Shown piece by piece: positions 21,098 to 32,526 of a stretch of 64,000 bases of DNA. The position numbers and the translations under genes are program-made. The stretch comes from Dermacentor variabilis. Taxonomy: Eukaryota; Arthropoda; Arachnida; Ixodida; Ixodidae. The notes beneath the pieces were generated by a model. The model made no database searches and was not told the origin of the DNA. It worked only from the letters and a program-made list of their open reading frames with translations. Position 1 is the first letter of the stretch, and each line of letters starts with the position of its first letter. The stretch spans positions 52,874,115 to 52,938,114 of the forward strand of contig NC_134573.1 of assembly GCF_050947875.1 (NCBI RefSeq), in the 5' to 3' direction.

Positions 21098-24000
21098 ATG
21101 GCGACGTGCTGCGTCACCACTGCCGTCGGGAAACTAGCCGGCGAGACCGATGGAGGTAAGGTCGCCGGACAGTCTGCGTCTCTGCGAAATACTCCTCTGC
21201 CTATTATGATGGTGAAGAACAAAGTGCGTGTGTTAATTGATAATATACCTGCAACAGCATTAGTGGATACGGGTGCTACCGTTTCCGTCATGAGTGTGAC
21301 ATTCAAAGAGAGGCTGGGTCGGAAAGTTATGTTCCCGTGGAATGGTGGTGTGACGTTTCGTGGTGTCAGTGGAGAGTGCCTAGTTCCCCTTGGTATTTGT
21401 GTTGCAAGTGTTTTGTTCGGAAGAGAAGATCTTATAACAGAATTTCTCGTACTACCGCGGTGCAATCACGACGTGATTCTCGGGATTGACTTTCTTCAGG
21501 ATTGTGGTACATCCGTTAACTGTGGCACAGGCGAAATTACTTTGAATAGCGCGCTTCTCGCCACCCTTGCCGACACATCCTTACCAGTGAAAAACTATTG
21601 CGTTGTTTCGAAAGATTTGCTGGTACCGCCTTGGTCGCTGTCACGTATCCCTGTCAACTTCGCTGCTGCCGACCTTTCATCGTTTGACGCGCAAGTCCAG
21701 CCACTTACGTCGAGCTGCGCAAAAAAAGATGTACTCGTACCACGCTCTGTCGTGAGAGTAGTGAATGGCGTCTCAAATTTGTGGGCTTTCAATTGTTCTT
21801 GCGTCCCTGCTGTTCTTCCGCGTCATATGAAGCTCGCTGAATTGGACGAGATTACTTACAGCTCCATTACAGTTCTAAGCGAGGAGGAGCAGTCTCGTAC
21901 TAGCGATCCTCACCAAAGCAATTCTGAAGAGCAGATCCTATGGATGATCAACAAGGCGCTGCCCTCACATGAGCGCCACGTTCTCGCAGAAGTTTTGTGG
22001 GCATATCTTCCTGTATTCGATTTCGCACAAGGCGACAAGCAGGCTTCACTCCCTCGTTCTCGTGCTCGCCACAGAATTGACACCGGATCTGCGCATCCCA
22101 TTCGGCAAACGCCTTACCGCGTTTCTGCAACAGAGAGGACAGTTATTGCTCAACAGGTGAAAGACATGCTGCGGAAAAGTGTTGTTCAAGAGTCCTCTAG
22201 TCCGTGGGCAGCACCAGTAATCTTAGTAAAGAAGAAGGATGGATCGTGGCGGTTTTGCGTTGATTACAGGAAACTGAATGCAGTCACCAAAAAGGATGTG
22301 TATCCACTTCCTAGAATTGATGATGTCATCGATTGTTTACATTCCGCTGCCTACTTTTCATCACTGGATTTGCGATCAGGGTATTGGCAGATACCCATGC
22401 ACCCAGACGATAAGGAGAAAACGGCCTTCGTGACACCAGATGGTCTTTATGAATTTAACGTTATGCCGTTCGGCCTTTGTAACGCGCCAGCAACATTCGA
22501 ACGATTCATGGATACTATCCTCCGAGGACTTAAATGGGAAATTTGTTTGTGCTACCTCGATGATGTGGTGATTTTTGGCAGCACATTGAGTGAGCATAAC
22601 AGCCGTCTCAGTCTTGTTCTGGATTGTGTCAAACAAGCCGGCTTGATCCTAAATTCCAAGAAATGTCGTTTCGGGGAAACGGAGACGTTAGTACTTGGGC
22701 ATCTGGTCGACAAAACGGTGCGAGGCCAGATCCACGGAAGATTGAGGCAGTCAGCTCCTTCGAAGCACCGAAGTCAGTGCGGGAGTTGAGGAGTTTCTTG
22801 GGCCTGTGCTCGTATTTTCGGCGCTTCATCCCAAGGTTCGCTGACGTGGTGTACCCCCTAACATGTCTTCTCCAAAAAGCCGTCCCCTTCAACTGGACAT
22901 CGGCTTGCGACGACGCGTTCCGCCAGCTAAAATTTCTACTCACGTCAGGGCCCGTTTTGCGTCACTTCGATGCATCCGCACCTACGGAACTGCACGCTGA
23001 TGTCAGTGGCATCGGCTTCGGTGCCGTACTAGTGCAACGTCATGACGGAGCTGAACACGTTGTGGCTTATGCTAGTCGCTCTTTGACTAAGGCGGAACGC
23101 AATTACACTGTGACTGAGCAAGAATGCTTGGCAGCTGTTTTCGCTGTCCACAAATTTCGGCCCTATATCTACGGACGCCCGTTCACTATCGTTACTGACC
23201 ACCACGCGTTATGCTGGTTGGTGAATCTCCGTGACCCGAGTGGACGACTGGCACGTTGGGCTCTTCGACTGCAGGAGTACGACTTCGTTATTTTCTACAA
23301 GTCCGGGCGTCGCCACGCAGATGCGGACTGTCTCTCCCGCCTTCCTCTGACGACGACGGAATGTGACGCAGATAATTTTGATAACTGTTTTGCTCCCATT
23401 TCTTCTACATTCCCAGACTCGACGACTTTCAAAGCAGAGCAGGAAAATTATATTAGTTTGGAACCTCTATTTGTAGCCGCATCGCGTCCTGGAGCCACTG
23501 GCCGATTTTGTGTCCGCGACGGCCTGCTTTACAAGACCAATTATTCAGCTGAAGGTGCACGCTTCCTTCTGGTGGTGCCGCAGAGTCTGCGAACGGACAT
23601 ACTGAGAGCCATGCACGACGATGTGACCTCTGGCCATCTAGGATTCATCAGAACTTTGAACCGGACACATGAGCGTTTTTACTGGCCCAAAATGCGGGAT
23701 ACAGTCAAGCACTACGTCGCCAGTTGCGAACAATGTCAACGCTACAAACGCCCTACGACCGCTCCGCCAGGCCTTCTCCAACCTCTGCCGCCGCCTCGCC
23801 TGCCATTTGAACAAGTGGGTATCGATCTTCTGGGCCCATTTCCCCGATCATCTAACGACAACCGATGGGTGATCGTATGTGTCGACCATCTGACCCGTTA
23901 CGCGGGAACGGCGGCCGTACCATCTTCAAGAGCTGTGTCCGTTGCAACGTTTTTCCTTCGATTCATTATTTTTCGACATGGTCCCCCCCGTGTCATCATT

Positions 24001-24660
24001 AGCGATCGCGGTCGTCAGTTTGTTGCGGACGCCGCAGAAGAACTGCTTCGTCTCTGCAGTTCACAGTTCCGTCATTCAACGCATTATCCCCCTCAGACAA
24101 ATGGGCTTGTAGAACGTACGAACAGAACTTTAACTAACATGCTGGCCATGTACGTATCTTCCGATCACAAGGACTGGGATGACGTACTCCCCTTCATCAC
24201 CTATGCTTATATTACTGCAAAGCATGAGACGGCCGATTACAGTCCTTTTTATCTCCTTTATGCACGTTCACCGCTAAGCAGCATTGACACTATACTACCG
24301 TTTGACTTTCACAGCGAGTACTCTGTTGCCAAGACGCTTTGTCTTGCCGAAGAAGCCCGGCGTATCGCTCGCCTTCATACTGTGGCATCGCAACACCGAT
24401 CGAAAGAGCGCTATGACAGCCGACACCAGTCTGTCTCGTACGCTAAAGGAGACTTTGTGTGGTTGTGGACTCCGGAACGTAAACGTGGCTTATGCGAAAA
24501 GTTTTTACCCCAGTACACGGGCCCATTCGTCATTGTAGATCGCTTGAGTGACTTGACGTACGTGGTGGCACGCTTGACGTCGGCTGGTCGTCGGTCTAGC
24601 CGTACCCAGTTAGTACATGTTGCCCGTCTTAAGCGGTTTCACCCTGCGCTTTCCGAGTGA
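21098..24660 (+). pseudogene. pol: pol of the Ty3/gypsy element: protease, RT, RNase H, integrase; frameshifted
   Basis: Aspartic protease with LVDTGA (Asp-Thr-Gly-Ala at 21266-21277). RT motifs are VDYRKLN, LDLRSGYWQI and YLDD at 22553-22564. RNase H follows (ELHADVSGIGFG, about 22990). Integrase has an HHCC zinc finger (about 23610-23735), a core with Asp at 23824-23826, Asp at 24004-24006 and Glu at 24112-24114 (35 residues between the last two), and a C-terminal GPF module near 24520. The first ATG is at 21098, 42 bp after the gag stop. One base appears to be missing in the A-run at 22712-22715, between RT and RNase H, so the second half reads in a different frame to the TGA at 24658-24660. 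Other domains are uninterrupted. Confidence 0.95.
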
Positions 24661-24700
24661 TTTGGACTTGCCCAGCGGGCTTCGTCTGGCAACCGGGGAT

Positions 24701-24827
24701 TGCTACGGCATGAGCCGGGCGAGCAGAAGAGGAAGAAGACGTTAGCGTGTGCAGCCTCAGGACGCCATCTTGACTTCCCCATCAATCTCGTCCCTTAAAT
24801 AAAGTCGGTTTAACATTAACCGTAACA
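24701..24827 (+). repeat. 3' LTR, 127 bp
   Basis: Same limits and signals as the 5' LTR. It is preceded by a short GGGGAT stretch in place of a long polypurine tract. Confidence 0.95.
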
Positions 24828-24831
24828 ATAT

Positions 24832-26795
24832 GATTTGATAATATAATCAATTAAATAAAATGACATCACGATTCGAATTGTTGCAGTATTTAGGCTCTGC
24901 CATAAGAGCGAACCATCACGCTTTGGGTGAGTTTCCTTATATTCTAGATATCGTTGTCATTTGTTTTCTAGTTAACTAAGTTCGCTTGTTTAACGCGTTG
25001 AATAGAAAGAACACGTAAAATTAAATCCTAAAGCACACGCACCTAGAGAGGTTAAATAGAAGAAAATAGCGCTACCAAGTCCACGTTCTCAATTGGAATA
25101 TTTTATAACGTATCTGTGCTGAAAAAATTTGGCGGGGCATTCTCGCATGATGAGCTGCTAATCAAATTTTTATGGCTCTGGCCTGAACTGCTTTTCCGTT
25201 CGTGCTCGTGTAGGCGTGTGATCTCCCTGACTAGGCAGCATACTTTCACTGTGTAGACCTTCGTATGAACTATTCCTTCTGTTTTAATACGAAAGACACG
25301 TCCGCATAAAAACAAGGTTTGGCAGACCTGACTGAAAAAGAAGACTGCCAGTGCCAATGCATTCGCCTGTTTCCTATTTTTCTAGGTCATTCTATCTTTC
25401 TAGGTCATTTCTAGCCCTCTCATGTGAGAGAGCAAGAAATACTTGGTTGTGAAATTATTAATTGCTCGGTCTACATAAATCTACATCTGCGATCCATATG
25501 TGAGTGGAGCTCCATTATCATTGGCATAAATGTTCAGGGTAAGATAATAGTTGCAACATGGTTTTTAAAACTATGAAGGTGGGTGCTCTGAAGAAAGCAG
25601 GATGCTTAAAATGTAGAAGTCTGGCTGCGAAACTAAAATTTATGGACCTGTGCTTCATGACCTACGTGTTCAGCGTACTATGTGTGAGGCATGAAGTAGC
25701 GCGCTCTAGAAAAAATGTAAAAGACAGCGGCTGAAATGCAGTGCATATAAGAACAGCGATTGGATGTTAGTTCTTTCCGGGATAATATACACATTTAAAA
25801 CTTGCCAGGTGAAATTCGTCTCCAATACAGGTTTTGGTGCCTTTTGAAAGCATTCAGCAAATGGTGCTAGTATCAGGTTCGTATGATGAGATTTTTGACT
25901 AAGCAGCTTTACAGTTTGCATGCAGTAGGAAAGGTGCGCGCACAATGTTATCACCAGCAGTATTGTTTGTGGCCAGTAAGTCCAGCTTCCACCACGTCCA
26001 TTAGGCCCAGATCTCTTTATTTTTGCCCCAAGCGATACATCGTAGAGGCTCCTTAATTATGCTGTGGAGGCTATGAGCACGAGGTCCCGCTTTGAATTAC
26101 TGAGAGTCCTGGGTTGCATTCTAACTGCGCCAGAATAAAGAAAAACATAATGGCTTACGTCATAATAAATATTCTTTTGCCAGAAATTAATATTTGAAGA
26201 ATATATTGCGAGGGAGCACTATTCATCGTAAACCAAATAAGCAAATTTTCGTTCAACAATCTCGATCTCACACGTTTCTCTTGCGGTAGTAAAGGAAGAG
26301 TTGATAGAGATGCCCAAGCCGCAGATTTCTCACCTCAATTCTGATCTCACTTGAAATCTTGTCACTTCTCAAGAGCGAAGGCGTTTGTAAAGCCTCTCCA
26401 AAGGAAGAGGGGCAAATCTCAATAAGGGCAGCTCTGTCTAGAGGACTCTGTGAAGTGCCCACTTCCATACGCGAGGGCTTCAGCTTAACAACTCGACGCT
26501 ACGTGAAAGAGAGCAAACATCGGCCGGTGGACAACGAGGGCGCGCGCGACAAAAATGCGTTTGTCGACTGCTCCTCTTCTAGGGCACCACACCTGGGTCT
26601 TTGGCATTAGGCCAAAGCTTAAATGATCCGGTATAGAACAGTTTTGGTGCTCATTTCGTCTTCGCAGCGACGTTTCAATTGGCCGTCTGTTTTGACATAG
26701 TGGATAAATGAAAGTCTAACGTTCTGCACGAGAATAATTAGGGGCACGCGACGACAGGCAAGTGCTACTGCACTGGCTTTGAAACGACACGATTT

Positions 26796-26798
<3 letters not shown>
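24832..26798. other. No gene seen
   Basis: AT-rich DNA. The 83-codon plus-strand frame ending at 26610 has no recognisable domain, and no repeat family was recognised. Confidence 0.4.

Positions 26799-26851
<53 letters not shown>
26799..26851. repeat. (TA)n microsatellite
   Basis: About 26 uninterrupted TA units. Peptides of alternating Ile-Tyr predicted here are artefacts. Confidence 0.95.
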
Positions 26852-27381
<530 letters not shown>

Positions 27382-27384
27382 GAC

Positions 27385-27619
27385 GAATGGAAACTGAGAG
27401 ACCCGATTTTCACTCCTCATGTCGATAAGAAGCCAACAGTCAGTGAAACCGATGACAGCAAAGGACACATTATCTGCAGTTCTGCAGTTCTTACTTGAAT
27501 TAAAGAAACCACAAATGAATAGAAATAAAGTGGGTGAAAAATAACTGCCCGCAGGTGGGATACGAACCCACGTTTATGCTTTACGCATGCGATGCTCTTA
27601 TCAATTCAGCTACCGTGAC
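27385..27619 (-). repeat. Second tRNA-headed SINE family, minus-strand copy
   Basis: On the minus strand a 73-nt tRNA-like head (27619 to 27547) has acceptor halves GTCACGG and CTGCGGGC that partly pair, an A-box-like TAGCTGAATTGAT and a B box GGTTCGTATCC. A body follows that shares blocks with 32371-32490: TTTATTTC, GTTGGCTTCTTAT (complement near 27425) and an ATCGGG-type 3' end. It is distinct from the Ruka-like SINEs. The family identity is based on this internal comparison only. Confidence 0.65.
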
Positions 27620-27785
27620 GCTGTTTTTCCATTAACTTTTTGAGGTACTTATGTTGATCTACTAGAAATAACCATGTCAGTGTTAGCCAGCGTCACCATT
27701 GACGGTCTTGGCAGCGGATGAAGCGCATGCCGCTTGCAATTCACAGGCTTATGCGAGAAGACTAAGCTAAGAATGGCCCACTTTA

Positions 27786-27787
<2 letters not shown>

Positions 27788-27856
<69 letters not shown>
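27788..27856. repeat. (TA)n microsatellite
   Basis: About 34 TA units without interruption. Confidence 0.95.
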
Positions 27857-27858
<2 letters not shown>

Positions 27859-28258
27859 GGTGCCGGTTACGCTGACGTCGACGCAGACGCCTTCTTGGCA
27901 GAGTTGAGTGTGAGAATGGGGTGTATGAACCATATAATTTTTGTAACAACCGCGCTTTAGTAGCACCGTTCTATCAACATCAACTATACGTTGATTCGCC
28001 TTGGAAATTTTCTAGGCGTGCAGCCCCCTATGATAACGTTGACACCACTGTTTGTGATGATGGTAACCATCAACTTCACCATTAATATCAGGATCCTAAG
28101 TATAATCATCATCCCAATCGTGATCATCATAACTGCAGCCATCTCTATGCTTCATCAGAATTATTACCAGCGTCATCACAGCAATCATCATTATCGCAGG
28201 CCTTGTTCCAATACTCGCGTAAAGCGCAAAGCCGATGTCTTAGTGGAAAGCGGTCATC
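27857..28258. other. No gene seen
   Basis: Contains ATC/ATG-rich low-complexity sequence near 28070-28190. No coding motif. Confidence 0.4.
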
Positions 28259-28270
28259 TAAACCATCGTT

Positions 28271-28509
28271 ACCCGCCGTGGTTGCTCAGTGGCTATGGTG
28301 TTGGGCTGCTGAGCACTAGGTCGCGGGATCGATTCCCGGCCACGGCGGCCGCATTTCGATGGGGGCGAAATGTGAAAACACCCGTGTGCTTAGATTTAGG
28401 TGCACGTTAAAGAACCCCAGGTTGTCGAAATTTCCGGAGTCCCCCACTACGGCGTGCCTCATAATCAGAAAGTGGTTTTGGCACGTAAAACCCCATAATT
28501 TAATTTATT
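28271..28509 (+). repeat. Ruka-like tRNA-derived SINE with 12-bp target duplication
   Basis: The head has an A-box-like TTGCTCAGTGGC and a B box within GGGATCGATTCCC. The body has TTTAGGTGCACGTTAAAG, CGGCGTGCCTCATAATC and TTTTGGCACGTAAA, and it ends AATTTAATTTATT. The 12 bases TAAACCATCGTT occur just before (28259-28270) and just after (28510-28521) the element, marking LINE-style insertion. The perfect duplication and intact boxes suggest a recent insertion. Confidence 0.88.
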
Positions 28510-28521
28510 TAAACCATCGTT

Positions 28522-29114
28522 TTAGTTCAGAGGAGGCCGTCATAGAACACAGCTTCGCCAAGACACGATCAGCAAAACGGCTGCTGAGCAGGAAAACTCG
28601 GAAACGAGACGGAAATGTCATCCACATCCAACAAAACATGCACACGCTTTGCTATGCGCTTAATGTAAGCTACGTCCGAACGCGCAAAGAAGGTAGTTTG
28701 AGAGATGGGATAGGATTTACTTAGATGGGGACTTTGTCGCCGTGTGGCGGCGCCACTTGGCAGAGCCGCCTTGCCACCGTGGCATCACGTAGCAAAGACA
28801 GTGCAACAGGAGGTCCTAGGGCTATTTGTATGGGGACGACAATGTGCTGCTAGCGGACAATGCAAGAGATTTAGAAGCTACCAAATATTAGCGGCGATAC
28901 AGCAAGAAATTTTGGGCCTTGCGTTTAGTAAAGAAAAATTGGGAATTATGATGTTTTATAAACAAATGTGTAACTACGTCTTATCAACGTAACAAGAAGT
29001 CCTGCCCATTGCAAAGCAATATAGATACCTGTGTTCATACGTAAGCGAACGCCTACTCGAGAATCCAACAAGATAATGCAGGAATGAAGGAGAAACGGAA
29101 TGCAGCAATATTCG
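28522..29114. other. No gene seen
   Basis: Spacer between two Ruka-like SINEs. Only short frames without motifs. Confidence 0.4.
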
Positions 29115-29349
29115 ATTAAATTCTGGAGTTTAACGTGCGAAGACCATGTTTTTGATAAGGCATGGTGTAGCGGAGGGCTCTGGGTTATGTTAGAACAACT
29201 AGGGTTTTTTAACGTGTGGACAAGGCACGGTACAGACATACTTTTTTGATTTTGCCGCCACCGAATTGCGGCCTCCGCCGCAGAGATTTGATCCCACAAC
29301 CTACTGCTCTCCAGCTCAATGCTAAAGCCACTAAGCATCCACGGCGGCG
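29115..29349 (-). repeat. Ruka-like SINE, minus strand, diverged
   Basis: On the minus strand it runs GCCGCCGTGGATGCTTAGTGG, a B-box-like TGTGGGATCAAATC, then the body with the ACACGTTAAAAAACCC block (complement near 29205), and ends at the CGCACGTTAAACTCC block (complement near 29130). It differs from the 28.3-kb copy at many positions, so it is older. No clear target duplication was found. Confidence 0.75.
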
Positions 29350-32033
29350 GGATTGCAGAAATAATGAAACATACATTACTTAGGGGCTAAAATAAACTTG
29401 AGGTGACGCGAATAACCTGCAAAGGCTTAATGATGTCAACGCAAATGTCCACGAACAGTTCGTACTTACAATCGGACATCCTCAACGAGGCACGTTGGCT
29501 TTGGGGACCCATGATAAAACCATACATGAGGAAGTGTAGGGTGACGTGTCGTGGCTGTAGCGAAACAAGAGAAGAGACGCGCAAAATTACACTTCAAGAA
29601 AGATTAATCAAAACAACAACAAAAAATAGACAGTGGTGGTACTTATGCTGTTCTGGTGCTATTTTAAATGCGAGAGCATTACTTGTCGCTGAGTGCGTCG
29701 CTGAGCTATGTCACAGAGTTCAGTATTGCGGCGAAACGCGGCTGAGTGCAGTGCTGTGCCGTTATGTTTCCGAATGTAATGTTGCTTCTTATGGGGTCGC
29801 GAGACCGCAATGCTGATTTCTATTTGCCGTGTTCTCAATAAAGTACCATTTCACGCACATTGCTTTGAGTGTTCTTTCTCGATGAAAACACTTCTCAACA
29901 CGTTAACACCACTTGCGACGACAGTATTTTTAAGCAGCACAGTAGCTGCATAGTTTTTGTGAGAGTCTTGGGGGCATTGAGGACAATGGCAGTATGACAC
30001 GCTGAAACCCTTGAATCAGACACTTTTTACAAAGCGTGTAATTAACCTACGCAAGTTAAACACATTTCATTGGTCACCCACATTATGCTGCCTACTTCGT
30101 ATAAACGTAATCGCCATGCTTCGAATAGTTTGTTGTGGAGACTGGAGAACAGCAACTACACAATTTAACGCAATTTACCAGCAATTTGGTGCCTTTTTAG
30201 GGCATCGAAATTGATACAAGGAGATAATTCACCATTTATTTTAGAGGTAAATAAATAAAACATACACTTCAAACTTCGAGTAGCCATCGAGTAGCACTCA
30301 TTTTCTCAAAATAATGACATTCGACTTCGTGCTGCATCTAGGAGGGTGGACAAACTTCAAAGTATTTGATACAGCGCCTCTAAACGGGTGAAAACTAGGG
30401 TTTATCAATAATTAGTTAAGGTCTAAGTGAGACAGAAACTTTACAACTTACAAATGCATTGTCGTTGACAATCCCAACATTTCCGAGAAAACAAAAGCTC
30501 CTGAGCGATGAAGTATCGCATGTAATGGTTTTGAGCGACTCACGTCTGATTACCAGCTTCGCTTAAAAATTCGCACAAGGCATTTATATAGTGTGTACCG
30601 TTAATGCAGAAGTGCTTGGCTGGAGGATGTGCAATGCCTGGAGTGCCAATAAAGCAAACGTGTAGCATTTTGTCCGCCGCCTCAGCCAATAATTTCAGCG
30701 CGTCCACATATGCGGAACTTAAGATCATGCGCCAGTGATGGGACAATACACGGAGAAATCATTCTCGCAGAAAGTTCGCCGTGGCAGATCTCGCGCCGTT
30801 CCTAAAATAGAGTATAATCTAGAAAACTGATTTGATAGTTTGTGGTGTTCGATGTCGTCTTCGGTGAGTAGCACTTGTAATCTTCCAGGGGCTGATTATA
30901 TTGTGCGGTGTAAATCCTGTGTTCAGGTCGTCATACGAAATATTGTTGAGTGGCGACAAGAGAATATCTCAAAAGACAGTGATATCAGGATGTGGTGGTG
31001 CGCTAATGGTGGGTAAATTTTTACGTCGAAGGTCTTGATCAGTACTGACGCTGCCAGAAGAGATTTTCAACGATGGCAAATCGAAATTCCAGATCGAACT
31101 ACTAGTAGTAGTCACCGATCTTCGTAGTGAGTGCCATCGCTGGTTGCAAAAGAAACATCTTGAGAAAGTGAACTGGCTTTGCCTGAGTGGCGATGGGGAT
31201 GGAGCGTACTGGCGAGTGCCTTCTGAACCGGAGAAAAGGAGAACAGATCTCTGTTTGATAGGGTTTCGCTTTGAGAAGCATCCGACGTCACTTACATGCC
31301 TCTCGACTGCTTTTGATAAACAAACATCGTGAATAACTCGGTGGCGTGCGGTGTGGGTGGTACTATTTGTTGATGATCATGTCAGTTAAACCCGACGGGC
31401 GTTTCTTATCGTTCTCGAAGCCACGAGGTTGCCGAGACATGCTGCCGTCCAGTACTGAAGAATTTCAGTAAATTGGAGTGCAGCGACGCTGTTACGCTTG
31501 AAATGGAGCAACGTATGGAGGCGAAATTCCTCCCCAGCAGTTCCTGGCGTGCAAGAAGGTTCTTGTGCTCAATCAATAACCCCGCCCCCTTCTTATTCAT
31601 CAGATTTGGCGTAACCGAATAATTCATGTTTCGCTCGCTTGAATAAACAGCTGAAAGGAGAAAACTTTTCTGACATGTTCCAACATCTACTGCCATGTAA
31701 ACGTTGTAATCAAGCACATTCCAGAAGCCACCTTTGCGCAAAATATACTAGCCGGTTACACGCATTCCTAAATGTGCATAACCAGCGAGGGAAAGTATTT
31801 CAAAAGACAACGAACTCAACTGTAGCATACACGCATTAGCTTTTCTGCAGGTACCTTATAAAAATAATTCAGTTGCCGCATGTATTGATCGCAGGGTGTA
31901 TTCGCGTGACAATATTCATACCGAGCATCGATGTCCGTTTCACGACCGCGTTACTCCGAGTATAATCCTTAGTCCAAATAATGTCTGAGTGGCATGAAAA
32001 TCCACGGGAATTGTGCCGTCGAGTCAACCCTGT

Positions 32034-32034
<1 letters not shown>
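29350..32034. other. No gene seen
   Basis: Mostly AT-rich sequence. The plus-strand frames at 29403-29816 and 31144-31332 and the minus-strand frame at 31406-31741 show no recognisable domain. Confidence 0.4.

Positions 32035-32105
<71 letters not shown>
32035..32105. repeat. (TA)n then (AC)n microsatellite
   Basis: About 31 TA units followed by four to five AC units, adjoining the left arm of the inverted SINE structure. Confidence 0.9.
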
Positions 32106-32111
32106 TAGTCC

Positions 32112-32489
32112 TATCATAAGAAGCCAACAAACATTGACACCAAGGACAACATAAGGGAAATTACTTGTGCTCAATAAGCGAAATAAAGAAACGATAAATT
32201 AATGGAAATTAAAGTGCATGAAAAACAACACACTCACAACAGTCCCAGGGTTCTGCTAGGACGCATAAATACCCCAGAAAGTGGATGGGGGTACAGTGCC
32301 GCGGTAACTCAATTGGTAGGGCATCGCACGCGAAATGCGAAGGTTGTGGGTTCGGTTCCCACCTGCGGCAAGCTGTTTTTTTCATCCACTCAATGTCCAT
32401 TAATTTATCGTTTCTTTATTTTGTTTATTGATCACAAGTAATTTCCCTGATGTTGTCCTTGGTGTCAATGTTTGTTGGCTTCTTATGAT
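32112..32489. mobile_element. Inverted duplication of the second SINE family
   Basis: Arms 32112-32222 and 32380-32489 are near-identical reverse complements of about 110 bp, sharing GAAGCCAACAAACATTGACA and AAGAAACGATAAATTAATGG. A tRNA-like head (32298-32370) joins the right arm, so the right half reads as a plus-strand SINE. The left half is a head-to-head body lacking its own head. (TA)n tracts bound both sides. Confidence 0.75.
32298..32370 (+). tRNA. tRNA-Ser(CGA)-like SINE head, 73 nt
   Basis: Folds as a full cloverleaf. The acceptor arms GCCGCGG and CTGCGGC pair with one G-A mismatch, the anticodon stem is TCGCA/TGCGA with loop CGCGAAA (anticodon CGA), and a TGTGGG/CCCACC-type T arm encloses GGTTCGGTTCC. 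Position 33 is G rather than the near-universal T, and the body of a SINE follows directly, so this is a tRNA-derived retroposon head and probably not a working tRNA gene. Confidence 0.55.
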
Positions 32490-32510
32490 GTGACTAATAA
32501 GAATCGAGGC

Positions 32511-32526
32511 CCTCGGTTAACCGAGG
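32511..32526. repeat. Perfect 16-bp palindrome
   Basis: CCTCGGTTAACCGAGG reads the same on both strands and extends with two mismatches to 17-base arms. It sits where the 3' end of the plus-strand SINE meets what looks like the inverted end of another copy. Confidence 0.75.

Larger units (their letters stand above)
19627..24831 (+). mobile_element. Complete Ty3/gypsy LTR retrotransposon with 4-bp target duplication
   Basis: Two 127-bp LTRs (19631-19757 and 24701-24827) flank gag and pol, and the four bases ATAT occur at 19627-19630 and again at 24828-24831, the size expected for Ty3/gypsy integration. The LTRs begin TG, end CA, and differ at four positions (about 3%). Pol order is protease, RT, RNase H, integrase, which defines Ty3/gypsy. 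There is no envelope-like frame between integrase and the 3' LTR. The copy carries one in-frame gag stop and one pol frameshift. No tract just after the 5' LTR was matched with confidence to a tRNA 3' end; the first candidate TGG is at 19767. Confidence 0.95.

Noticed and set aside
32298..32370. Functional tRNA-Ser gene
   Set aside because: G at position 33 and direct continuation into a SINE body make a working tRNA unlikely.
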